DNA from: JABDLO01 sp041749255
GTDB taxonomy: Bacteria > Bacteroidota > Bacteroidia > Chitinophagales > Saprospiraceae
DNA length: 64,000 nucleotides
Assembly: GCA_041749255.1 (NCBI GenBank)
Contig: JBGTBR010000025.1
Span: 62,001 to 126,000, forward strand
Direction: 5' to 3'
Part shown: in pieces, positions 34,483 to 42,946 of the stretch
How the letters are laid out: every line of letters begins with the position of its first letter
How positions within the stretch are numbered: position 1 is the first letter of the stretch
Translations under genes and position numbers: made by a program
The notes under the pieces: model-generated
The model's input: only the letters and a program-made list of their open reading frames with translations
What the model was told of the DNA's origin: nothing
Database searches by the model: none

Positions 34483-35157
34483 TTAACACTCTAAACGTAT
34501 AACAGATTGATTTGCGATGACAAAAACTTTATCTTTTTGCATAGGTGTGATCAATGCGTGTCCGGTAAACGCACCAAATGCTGGCAGAATTCCGGTTTGG
34601 TCGCTGAAATAAAAACAGGGAAGCTTCATGGATTGACGGGCCTTGCCTTCCAATCTGACAGCTGGATGAATATGACCGCAGAGATTGTACAATCCTTCCA
34701 TTTGAAGATTCAGGGGTTCATGAGTAAAAATAAATGACTCTTCTGTCATCATCGGTTCACTGATTTCAAGTCGGCTGCTATAATAGTCTTCGTCAGGTAA
34801 TATGTCGTGATTTCCTCTAATAAGTAAAAACCTGACTTGTGGCCAATTTTCCATCCATTCCTTAAAAAGAGGCCATTGGCTATTTTTTGAGGAATGAAAT
34901 AAGTCTCCAAGTATGTATACTTTTTCAGCTTTTGTTTTGAGAAGGAGATTCTCCAGTAGAGATAAGTTTTTTTCCTCTGCATGAAGAGGAAGGCCTATAC
35001 CATTTTTTCTGAAATGACTGATCTTTCCCATATGTACATCCGCTAAAATGAGTGTTTTTTTTCTTTTCCAATAGATGGCTTTTTCCGGTAAAAGAATAAG
35101 TTCTTCATTTTGAATAGATATTTTGGAGCTTGTATTAGAAGCTTTTGCCATATGCAT
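34483..35157 (-). CDS. pdeM: PdeM-type metallophosphoesterase
   Basis: This 224-residue calcineurin-like phosphoesterase has the motifs 'LADVHMGKISHFRKNGI', 'LGDLFHS', 'IRGNHD', 'FTHEPL' and 'CGHIHPAV'. The combination matches PdeM, the nuclease of the ligase-associated DNA repair set (with Lhr-like helicase, exonuclease and ligase). None of those partners is in the window. ATGs at 35157 and 35151 are both possible starts. Confidence 0.85.
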   Translation of the reverse strand: MHMAKASNTSSKISIQNEELILLPEKAIYWKRKKTLILADVHMGKISHFRKNGIGLPLHAEEKNLSLLENLLLKTKAEKVYILGDLFHSSKNSQWPLFKEWMENWPQVRFLLIRGNHDILPDEDYYSSRLEISEPMMTEESFIFTHEPLNLQMEGLYNLCGHIHPAVRLEGKARQSMKLPCFYFSDQTGILPAFGAFTGHALITPMQKDKVFVIANQSVIRLEC

Positions 35158-35610
35158 ATTGTATATAAGGGTAAATTTAGCTCGTAGCTCGTATCATCTT
35201 AATGCCTAAATAACGTTGACCGTTTTACCTTAGTGTTTAACAAAAATTTACTTTCATATTCTTCTCGCTTCGCTGTCATTTGGCTAAACGTCATTTAGCT
35301 TCGCTGTCATTTGCTATGCGTCATTTGCTACGCGTCATTGTTGGTCATTTGCGCTTCGCGCGTTATTAGGTTATGGATCGTAGCTTTTAGCAGATCACAT
35401 TTCGCTTTTCACAATATCCATTTAGATTTTCCGACCTTCAAACCTTCAGACTTTCCGACTTTCAGACTTTCAGACCTTGAGACCTTCAGACCTTGAGACC
35501 TTCAGACTTTCTGATTTTATGACTTTTCGACTTTCAGACATTTACATTTGTTTTTTACGGAATGTAAGGATACACATAAGACTTTTATATTTTTCACCTA
35601 TTTTTGCCAC
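35158..35610. other. 453-bp spacer of ordered repeat words, no gene
   Basis: From 35260 the spacer holds five TTCGCTGTCATTTGGC-like words, then GCGCTTCGCGCGTTATTAGG, TCGTAGCTTTTAGC, and from 35430 to 35540 a run of GACCTTCAGACTTT words. The words occur as separate blocks. No gene is seen. The -7-like TATTTTTG at 35599-35606 lies just before the next gene. Confidence 0.7.
35599..35606 (+). promoter_or_regulatory. -7 element just before the MBL-fold gene
   Basis: TATTTTTG matches TAnnTTTG and ends four bases before the ATG at 35611. A start site 4-8 bases downstream would give a leaderless or nearly leaderless mRNA. No convincing -33 box is seen. Confidence 0.4.
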
Positions 35611-36246
35611 ATGGAATTAACATGGTTTACTTTTAATGATTTTGCAGAAAACACTTACATTTTGTGGGACAAAACCCTGGAATGTGTTATAGTAGATCCA
35701 GGATGCAATACAACAAAGGAAAAAGATGAGTTGACCTCATTTATTCGAAACAAGAATCTTAAACCTGTGCGGTTAATCAATACACATTGTCATATAGATC
35801 ATGTTTTGGGAAATCGATATATCAGCGATTTGTATGCACTTTCTCTCGAGGCACATCGGAAAGAAGAACCCGTATTGATGTCCTGTATCCCCGTTTCTCA
35901 AATGTACCGGATACCTTACGAACCTTCACCGCCCATAACCGTTTTTCACGAAGAAGGCGATGCACTAACTTTTGGCGAAACCCATTTAGAAATATTGTTT
36001 ACACCCGGACATTCACCCGGTAGTATATCTCTTTACAACAGGCAAGATAAAATACTCATTGCTGGAGATGCATTATTTTACAATAGTATTGGCAGGACTG
36101 ATCTTCCGGGTGGAGATCACCAAACGCTAATACAAGCCATTAAAGACAAAATATTCACGCTCGATGGAGACACCGTGGTCTATCCCGGTCATGGACCCAA
36201 AACCTCAGTTGATTTTGAGAAGGCAACCAACCCATTTTTTGATTAA
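35611..36246 (+). CDS. MBL-fold metallo-hydrolase (glyoxalase II-like)
   Basis: This 211-residue metallo-beta-lactamase-fold hydrolase has the metal motif 'NTHCHIDHVLGN' (His-x-His-x-Asp-His), 'TPGHSPGSISLY' and 'VYPGHGPKTSV'. The frame is open upstream to 35548, but the ATG at 35611 ('MELTWFTFNDFAENTYIL') fits the family N-terminus. Thiolester hydrolysis of the glyoxalase II type is the usual role for this subfamily. Confidence 0.9.
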   Translation: MELTWFTFNDFAENTYILWDKTLECVIVDPGCNTTKEKDELTSFIRNKNLKPVRLINTHCHIDHVLGNRYISDLYALSLEAHRKEEPVLMSCIPVSQMYRIPYEPSPPITVFHEEGDALTFGETHLEILFTPGHSPGSISLYNRQDKILIAGDALFYNSIGRTDLPGGDHQTLIQAIKDKIFTLDGDTVVYPGHGPKTSVDFEKATNPFFD

Positions 36247-36364
36247 ATGAATGGAAACAGTTTGGGAAGTGGAATTGAGTGAAAATCAGCCAATGAAATG
36301 CTGGTCATATATTCCTGCTGGTTTTAAGTATATTTGTTTTGGTTAGACAAAAAACGATATCAAT

Positions 36365-37456
36365 ATGGCCCACCAATACATAGCCATTATGGCCGGAGGA
36401 ATCGGTTCCCGGTTTTGGCCTGCCAGTACGGAAGAACAGCCAAAGCAATTTCTCGATATTCTGGGAACGGGCAAGTCGCTTATACGCCTTACTTTTGAAA
36501 GGTGCATACAGGTGACCTCTCTTTCCAATATATTGGTCATGACCAATATCAAGTACAAACACCTGGTTAAGGAACATCTTCCGGAACTTAATGAAGATCA
36601 AATACTCTGTGAACCCACTTTGAATAATACAGCTCCCTGCATCGCATATGCTGCATTACATACACAAGCTATGGATCCTGAAGCTGTATTGGCCATATTG
36701 CCATCCGATCAATTGATTTTAAATGAGGAGAAATTCACCACGATTCTCAAACAGGCTTTTGAATTTGCAGAAAGTGGTGAACATATAGTTACATTGGGTA
36801 TCAGGCCTACCCGTCCTGAGACCGGTTATGGGTATATAGAAGTTTCCTGCGATTGTCAGGATCCTGAATTATTGCATCCTTCAGATCCCAGTATTGGTAT
36901 ATGCAAAGTGGCTTCCTTTCGTGAAAAACCCAATGAAGAAACAGCTTTGGAATATATGAACAATGGTCGTTACCTCTGGAATGCAGGTATGTTTGTTTGG
37001 AAGATCGATACGATTTTAAATGCTTTTCGCAAATATGCCACCGATATATTAAATATTTTGGAAACAGAACCGGGAAGGTTTGGGACAGTTGAAGAGGCGG
37101 GTTATTTATGTAGGGTATATCCCTTTACCCGCAAAGTTTCCATTGATTATGCCATATTGGAAAATGCCGGAAATGTATTCACCATTCCTGCCGATATTGG
37201 ATGGAGCGACCTGGGAACCTGGGGTAGTTTGTATACTCAATTGATAAAAAATGGTCAGGGTAATGTGGTATTGGGCAATAAGGTGATGTTGGAAAACACA
37301 AAGCATAGTCTGGTCAGAATTTCGAATGACAAGATAGCCGTGATCAAAGGATTAGATGATTATATTGTAGTAGATGAAGATCATGCACTGCTTATATATC
37401 CCAAAAGTGATGAGCAGGAAATTAAAGAAGTAGTGAAAAAACTTAAGGATTTATAG
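36365..37456 (+). CDS. manC: Mannose-1-phosphate guanylyltransferase
   Basis: This 363-residue nucleotidyltransferase makes GDP-mannose. The signature 'MAGGIGSRFWPAS' lies at residues 9-21, with 'QPKQFLDI', 'ILPSDQLI', 'GYGYIE' and 'FREKPNEETA' further on. It lacks the phosphomannose isomerase domain of bifunctional enzymes. A -7-like TATATTTG lies at 36329-36336. GDP-mannose could feed capsule or protein glycosylation. Confidence 0.92.
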   Translation: MAHQYIAIMAGGIGSRFWPASTEEQPKQFLDILGTGKSLIRLTFERCIQVTSLSNILVMTNIKYKHLVKEHLPELNEDQILCEPTLNNTAPCIAYAALHTQAMDPEAVLAILPSDQLILNEEKFTTILKQAFEFAESGEHIVTLGIRPTRPETGYGYIEVSCDCQDPELLHPSDPSIGICKVASFREKPNEETALEYMNNGRYLWNAGMFVWKIDTILNAFRKYATDILNILETEPGRFGTVEEAGYLCRVYPFTRKVSIDYAILENAGNVFTIPADIGWSDLGTWGSLYTQLIKNGQGNVVLGNKVMLENTKHSLVRISNDKIAVIKGLDDYIVVDEDHALLIYPKSDEQEIKEVVKKLKDL

Positions 37457-38018
37457 TATTCAGATTAAGGATTTCGCCTTCGGCAGTTTGAGGTTAAGGC
37501 TAAGATCGAAGAAAATTGAGGAAAGACCACAACTGGACCGGTAAGAATTTCAATAATACTAGTGTCAAGTAAGGCGAAAACCTCAACCTCATTTTAGTTC
37601 GTAGCTCGTAGCTGTTGGCAGTTGGCTTTAGCAGTTCGCTATATATGAAGGAAATTTAGGATAAAGGGATAAAGGAAAGTTAAATGTTAAGCGTTTAAAT
37701 GGTTAAAATCAAAAGAGCTTGACAGGTGATCAATAAAGGTGCATCTAAATGTCAGTGGACAGTAGGCTGTGGGTAAACGATTCCTTCATAACAAAATTAC
37801 ACGCGTAGCGCAAATGACAGCGTAGCCAATTGACACGAAGCCAATGACTTCTCAACTCTCAAACTCAACTTTAAGACCTTCTGACTTTCGACCTTCTGAC
37901 CTTCGACTTTCCGACTTTTGACCTGCCGAAGGCGAAAACCTTAACCTTAACCTTAACCTTAACACCTAAGGCTTTTCCAACAAAGAAAAGTTACACAACA
38001 CCAAGGTCTTTTTAAAAA
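37457..38018. other. 562-bp spacer of repeat words, no gene
   Basis: The spacer contains TTCGCCTTCGGCAGTTTGAGGTTAAGG-type words right after manC, TTCGTAGCTCGTAGCTGTTGGC words near 37600, GTTAAATGTTAAGCG words near 37680 and GCGTAGCGCAAATGACAGCG words near 37805. A run of GACCTTCTGACTTTCGACC words follows (37860-37925), ending in AACCTTAACC hexamers. No protein-like ORF is present. Confidence 0.7.
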
Positions 38019-38834
38019 TCATCTCCGGTCAGAAATAGCAGGACATTCTAAAAATCCGATGTACCTCATCAAACTGACTCCAACAAAAATAAAAGAATCG
38101 GTATCTTTGCTATTGCCCCGTTGTCTTCCGGGTAGCCCGATTCCATCCACGAGTGATCGATCGGAAAGCGATACGGCAATAGGGCCTCGCAGGTCTTGCA
38201 AAACGGACTTATCGGGATAAGTACCACTTACATCATCGAGATAATCCGTAAAGGTTCTATGATATCGAATATGCAAATTGATGCTGTATTTATCATTCAA
38301 TGCCCATTTCCACCCTCCACCCACTATGAGGCTTCCGGTGAAAGATCCATATTCATCTCCGGGAAATTGTCCTTCCGTTCCAAAACTTCTTAGACCATAT
38401 CTTTGGCCATCTAATTCAGCAGTAGGATCAAAATGAAATACAGACAGGCCACCAAATACGTAAGGGGTATTATGATCGATTTTGTCACCATGAATAAATG
38501 GAAAAAAATTAAACTCTAAAACCCCTGAAAGATCATATATCGAGGACCGAAAACTTAGATTGCGGTTTTTTTCAAAAAAGTTGGGTGAGTTGGCATCATC
38601 AGCACCCACCAGTCCGTAGCTCAGAGATCCCATAAAAGAGATTCTGGTGTTGAAGTTTCTTCTGAAATTGAAACCACCGGCAGGTCCGGGTTTTTGGATA
38701 CCGATCCTGTTATTGAGATCTCCATAGTAAAAGGATGTACCCAGCCAACCACCTACTTCGTAACCTTTTTGTGCATGGATACAAAAACAGAGACTAACCA
38801 AAAGCAAAAAGGAAATAATAAGTTTAATTTTCAT
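38019..38834 (-). CDS. Outer-membrane beta-barrel protein, DUF6089-like
   Basis: This 271-residue protein has a cleavable signal ('MKIKLIISFLLLVSLCFCIHAQ') and alternating beta-strand texture ending in an aromatic-poor C-terminus. The opening 'GYEVGGWLGTSFYYGDLN' is typical of DUF6089 outer-membrane barrels in Bacteroidota. No enzymatic motif is seen. Confidence 0.8.
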   Translation of the reverse strand: MKIKLIISFLLLVSLCFCIHAQKGYEVGGWLGTSFYYGDLNNRIGIQKPGPAGGFNFRRNFNTRISFMGSLSYGLVGADDANSPNFFEKNRNLSFRSSIYDLSGVLEFNFFPFIHGDKIDHNTPYVFGGLSVFHFDPTAELDGQRYGLRSFGTEGQFPGDEYGSFTGSLIVGGGWKWALNDKYSINLHIRYHRTFTDYLDDVSGTYPDKSVLQDLRGPIAVSLSDRSLVDGIGLPGRQRGNSKDTDSFIFVGVSLMRYIGFLECPAISDRR

Positions 38835-39376
38835 GTAGATGCTAATAAATGAAAGTAACGAATATTATTGATATGGTATTATTAAACTTCTACAACTATA
38901 AAGGATTGGTGGATTTTTTAGGCGAATAGACGAATGGAAAGGACGCCTTTGCAATATAACTTAGATGACAGGAAATTGAACTCAGATTTTTATTTTATAA
39001 TAATATTGAATTAAAATCATCCATTATACACAGGAATGAGGAAATATGTAATTGTTAAATGGTATACACGCTTACTATTATATTAACGGTTTCAAAAATT
39101 ATGATTGAGGCGAATAGGTACTTAAACCTATAAATTTGATGTCAGTTTTTACATTATTTACTGAAATACGCATTATAATTATCCAATTTTTTTTTGCATG
39201 AAAAATATATTTATTGTACCTTTGCGGCCTGAAATGAAGCATACCCATTAAAGCCGCAATCTTTTATTCCAAACAATTTCCTAATTAATGCAATTATTCT
39301 GGCGAATTACCATTAAATAAATGGTATTTACACCTTATAACTTGAATATATTTTTAATTAATTTAAACTCAATAGT
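38835..39376. other. 542-bp AT-rich spacer with a promoter
   Basis: This divergent spacer lacks the repeat words seen elsewhere. Apart from the promoter at 39194-39224 I see nothing specific in it. The leader from that promoter to the next ATG is about 145 bases long and could hold a regulatory structure, but I cannot identify one. Confidence 0.55.
39194..39224 (+). promoter_or_regulatory. Bacteroidota promoter of the glycogen-binding domain gene
   Basis: TTG (39194-39196) and TACCTTTG (39217-39224) are separated by 20 bases, the spacing expected between -33 and -7 elements in Bacteroidota. This is the best promoter match in the window. Confidence 0.7.
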
Positions 39377-39685
39377 ATGAGCATCACAAAAAAATTTTTA
39401 AAATCAAAGTCTGTTTGTAAAGTCACTTTCAAACTTGACGCTTCTGTAGTTGATAATGCAGAAAAAGTAGCACTGGTAGGAGAATTCAATGAATGGAATC
39501 CTTCAGTCGATCAAATGCAAAAGTTAAAAGATGGTTCTTTCAAAGCAACCCTAGACCTTGAAACTGGCAAAGAATACCAGTTCAGATTTTTGGTCAACGA
39601 CCAAACATGGGTCAATGCAACTGAGGCAGACAAATTTGTACCCGCAGGAATTGGAGCTGAGAAGAACTCAGTTATAGAATTGTAA
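39377..39685 (+). CDS. Stand-alone glycogen-binding (CBM48/isoamylase N) domain protein
   Basis: This 102-residue protein consists of one early-set domain of the CBM48 type: 'VCKVTFKLDASVVDNAEKVALVGEFNEWNP' and 'GKEYQFRFLVNDQTWVNATEADKFVP'. It has no catalytic domain or signal peptide. It is convergent with glgB and separated from it by a terminator, so it may bind or target glycogen made by that enzyme. Its long leader and strong promoter suggest high expression. Confidence 0.85.
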   Translation: MSITKKFLKSKSVCKVTFKLDASVVDNAEKVALVGEFNEWNPSVDQMQKLKDGSFKATLDLETGKEYQFRFLVNDQTWVNATEADKFVPAGIGAEKNSVIEL

Positions 39686-39696
39686 AAAAGTAAGTA

Positions 39697-39731
39697 AGGC
39701 AGGATGTGAAAGTCCTGCCTCTATTTTTTTA
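39697..39731 (+). terminator. Intrinsic terminator between the CBM48 gene and glgB
   Basis: AGGCAGGA (39697-39704) and TCCTGCCT (39713-39720) form a perfect 8-bp stem with an 8-base loop, followed by CTATTTTTTT on the plus strand. The T-run touches the stop codon of glgB. Confidence 0.88.
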
Positions 39732-41639
39732 TCCCCGTTTATAAACCAGCACACTCAAAGGAGCTATAGAAAGTTCAACAGAGTTTTTCCTCCCATGGTA
39801 CTCTTTAATGACGGGTTTAAGTGTTTTCTTTACAGAATATTGACTTCCCCAATATTTTTTATCATCCGTATTGAAAATTAATTTCCATGACTCTTCACCG
39901 GGAAGTCCTATTTTATATCCATCATGAACTCTTGGAGTAAAGTTGCAAACCACCAATAGTGCCTCTTCATTATTTTTACTCTTTCTCAGATAAATAAAAA
40001 TAGAATTATCCGCATCCTGGAAATCTATCCATTCAAACCCCCGATGATCATAAGCGAGTTCGTAAAGGGCTTTGGTTTTTTTATACAACTGATTGAGATC
40101 TTTTACAAGAGTGTTGATTCCTTTATGAGGGGGATACTCCAGCAAATGCCAATCCAATCCTTTTTTGTGATTCCATTCTATATATTGGCCGATATCCGCT
40201 CCCATAAATAATAATTGGGATCCGGGATGTGTGTACATGTATCCAAATAGCAATCGTAAATTGGCAAATCGCTGCCATTCGTCTCCAGGCATTTTACTCA
40301 ATAATGAAGCTTTTCCATGAACTACTTCATCATGAGACATCGGCAACATGTAGTTTTCTGAAAATGCATAAAATATACTGAAAGACAGGTTTCCCTGGTG
40401 AAATTTCCTGTAAACAGGGTCTTTTTTAAAATAATCTAATGTGTCATTCATCCACCCCATCATCCATTTCATTCCAAAGCCTAGTCCTCCGGCATCCACA
40501 GGTTTTGTTACCATTGGATATGCTGTTGATTCCTCTGCTATTGTTTGTGTGCCAGGAAAAAGGGAGTAAACCGCTTCATTAAATTCCTTCAGAAACGAAA
40601 TTGCACGTAGGTTTTCTCTACCTCCCAATTCATTGGGTTCCCATTCTCCTTCATTTCTGGAATAATCCAGATAAATCATAGAAGCTACAGCATCGACTCT
40701 AAGACCATCTATATGGTAACGTTCCAGCCAGTATAAGGCGCTACTGATTAGAAACGACCTCACTTCGTTTCTTTCAAAATTAAAGATCAAGCTTTTCCAG
40801 TCAGGATGGTAGCCTTTCCTTGGGTCAGGATGTTCGTATAGGTGGGATCCATCATATCTGGCTAAAGCCCATGCATCTGCAGGAAAATGGGCCGGCACCC
40901 AATCCAGGATTACTCCAATTCCAGCCTGGTGGAAAGCATCCACCAATTGAGCAAATTCTTCAGGTGACCCGTATCGGGATGTAGGAGCGAAAAAATAAGA
41001 AATTTGATAACCCCATGAAGGAGCATAAGGGTGTTCCATTACTGGCATGAGTTCAATGTGTGTGTAACCCATGTCTTTGACATAAGTCACCAATTGTTCT
41101 ACCATCTCAGAATACATAAGCGGGCGATCCATTTTTTTATTCCACCCCCAAGATCCCAAATGAACTTCATAGACCGAATAGGGTGATTCCAGACTATTGT
41201 GTTTATGCCTTTCCTTCATCCATTTTGCGTCTTTCCACGTGTGATTGTTTTCCCACACTACACCGGCTGTGTCAGGAGGTGTTTCAGAATGTATGGCAAA
41301 AGGGTCAGATTTCATAAATAATTGGTTTCCTACATTAGACCAAATCATGAATTTGTACAAGTCACCTTTTTTAATTCCCGGTATAAATCCTTCCCAAATC
41401 CCCGATCCATCCCATTTTACATATAATTCGTGTTTTTCCCCTTTCCAATTGTTGAAATCTCCAGCTACGGCTACTTTTTTTGCACTGGGCGCCCATACTG
41501 CAAAGTAGCACCCTTTTTCTCCCTTTACTTCTGTGAGGTGTGCACCTAATTTGTCGTAAAGCTTAAAGTGTTTTCCAGATTTAAATAAGGATATATCAAA
41601 TTCTGTAAACAGACTATGCACTAAAGTTTTGTTTTTCAT
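39729..41639 (-). CDS. glgB: 1,4-alpha-glucan branching enzyme
   Basis: This 636-residue GH13 enzyme introduces alpha-1,6 branches into glycogen. An N-terminal CBM48 domain ('CYFAVWAPSAKKVAVAGDFNNW') precedes the catalytic barrel. The nucleophile Asp is in 'DGLRVDAVASM' near residue 316, the acid/base Glu in 'TIAEEST' and the transition-state His-Asp in 'MPMSHDEVVHGK'. The length is normal. It ends against the terminator of the facing CBM48 gene. Confidence 0.95.
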   Translation of the reverse strand: MKNKTLVHSLFTEFDISLFKSGKHFKLYDKLGAHLTEVKGEKGCYFAVWAPSAKKVAVAGDFNNWKGEKHELYVKWDGSGIWEGFIPGIKKGDLYKFMIWSNVGNQLFMKSDPFAIHSETPPDTAGVVWENNHTWKDAKWMKERHKHNSLESPYSVYEVHLGSWGWNKKMDRPLMYSEMVEQLVTYVKDMGYTHIELMPVMEHPYAPSWGYQISYFFAPTSRYGSPEEFAQLVDAFHQAGIGVILDWVPAHFPADAWALARYDGSHLYEHPDPRKGYHPDWKSLIFNFERNEVRSFLISSALYWLERYHIDGLRVDAVASMIYLDYSRNEGEWEPNELGGRENLRAISFLKEFNEAVYSLFPGTQTIAEESTAYPMVTKPVDAGGLGFGMKWMMGWMNDTLDYFKKDPVYRKFHQGNLSFSIFYAFSENYMLPMSHDEVVHGKASLLSKMPGDEWQRFANLRLLFGYMYTHPGSQLLFMGADIGQYIEWNHKKGLDWHLLEYPPHKGINTLVKDLNQLYKKTKALYELAYDHRGFEWIDFQDADNSIFIYLRKSKNNEEALLVVCNFTPRVHDGYKIGLPGEESWKLIFNTDDKKYWGSQYSVKKTLKPVIKEYHGRKNSVELSIAPLSVLVYKRG

Positions 41640-42180
41640 CGTACGGCATCTTTCATTATTCAGTAAATTTAATGGGTTATTTCCACATTTCTAACAAATT
41701 GTATCTGTAAAGCGTATAACCTGGTCTTAACGCAGAAATTAAAGTAAGCAATTTATAATCATACTTGCTTAATCTTTATATGAATTTTATTAAGTTATTA
41801 GGCTATGAATTATGAATTTAGCTTTTGGCTGTTAGCTTTTAGCCTTTAGCATCCCTTAGAAGTTGGCTTTTAGATATTCGCTCTTAGCTTTTAGCGGTTT
41901 GCCGTTAACCCTTTCGACCTTAGACTTTCAGACCTTGAGACTCTCAGACTTTCAGAGCTGCCGAAGGTGAAAACCTCAACCTGGCAGTTTACTGGTAGTT
42001 CGTAGCTTTCTTAATGCTTAATAAAGTTGACAGTTTTACCGTTTTCCGTTCCCTGCTCACAGTTCACCGTTTTTTCAACTGCTAAAAGGCGAAAACCTCA
42101 ACCTTAACCTGCAAGTCTATGATTATACTCAGGATATAACATACGCAAGACTAAAGATCTATTTCCGGAACAGCAAATAC
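41640..42180. other. 541-bp spacer, right half of repeat words
   Basis: About 41640-41800 is unremarkable and would contain the glgB promoter. From 41815 to 42120 it is repeat words: TAGCTTTTGGCTGTTAGC and TTAGCTTTTAGCGG (41820-41905), GACCTTGAGACTCTCAGAC (41920-41955), CTGCCGAAGGTGAAAACC, then TTCCGTTCCCTGCTCACAG and AACCTTAACC. No gene is seen. Confidence 0.7.
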
Positions 42181-42921
42181 TTACCCGGCAAAAACAGAAG
42201 CCAGGTAGTCTCTGTTCATTCGGGCAATATTTTCAATAGATATCTCTTTCGGGCACTCTACTTCACAAGCTCCTATATTACTGCAAGCACCAAAACCTTC
42301 TTTATCCATTTGTTCGACCATAGCTTTTGCCCTTCTGCTTCTTTCGACCTGCCCCTGAGGCAATAGTCCCAAGTGAGCGATTTTAGCTGCGGTAAATAGT
42401 GAAGCTGATCCATTGGGGCATGCAGCTACACAGGCACCGCATGCAATACAAGTAGCAGCATCCATAGCCAAATCAGACAATTTTTTTTCTACAGGTATCG
42501 AATTGCCATCAGGTGCCTGACCGGTACTGACAGATATATATCCCCCTGCCTGTATAATGCGATCAAATGAGGATCGATCTACTACCAGATCTTTTATAAC
42601 AGGGAAAGCTTTTGCCCTGAATGGTTCGACAACTATGGTATCGCCATCTTTGTAATGCCTCATATGCAATTGACAAGTAGTGGTACCCTGCATATGACCG
42701 TGAGGCCTGCCATCGATGACCAGATTACAGGTACCGCATATACCCTCTCTGCAATCATGATCAAAAGAAACTGGTTCTTTTTTTTCTATAATAAGTTGTT
42801 CGTTGAGCACATCCAGTAACTCCAGGAAAGACATATGTTCGTTGGCAACAACCTGATATGTTTCCAATTTACCTTTTTCTTTATTGTTTTTTTGTCTCCA
42901 AACCTTAAGTGTTAACTTCAT
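42181..42921 (-). CDS. sdhB: Succinate dehydrogenase / fumarate reductase iron-sulfur subunit
   Basis: This 246-residue subunit carries the three clusters of complex II: [2Fe-2S] in 'CREGICGTCNLVIDG' with a later Cys, [4Fe-4S] in 'CIACGACVAACPNG' and [3Fe-4S] in 'CSNIGACEVECPKEI'. It passes electrons from the flavoprotein to the quinone site. It lies 25 bases after the sdhA stop in the order sdhC-sdhA-sdhB. Confidence 0.95.
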   Translation of the reverse strand: MKLTLKVWRQKNNKEKGKLETYQVVANEHMSFLELLDVLNEQLIIEKKEPVSFDHDCREGICGTCNLVIDGRPHGHMQGTTTCQLHMRHYKDGDTIVVEPFRAKAFPVIKDLVVDRSSFDRIIQAGGYISVSTGQAPDGNSIPVEKKLSDLAMDAATCIACGACVAACPNGSASLFTAAKIAHLGLLPQGQVERSRRAKAMVEQMDKEGFGACSNIGACEVECPKEISIENIARMNRDYLASVFAG

Positions 42922-42946
42922 CTTTACATGGGTTTTTTAAGTCAAA

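Noticed and set aside
35260..35400. The TTCGCTGTCATTTGGC block as a tRNA or structured RNA
   Set aside because: No cloverleaf arms or T-loop consensus can be formed; it is a set of imperfect copies of a word found in other spacers.
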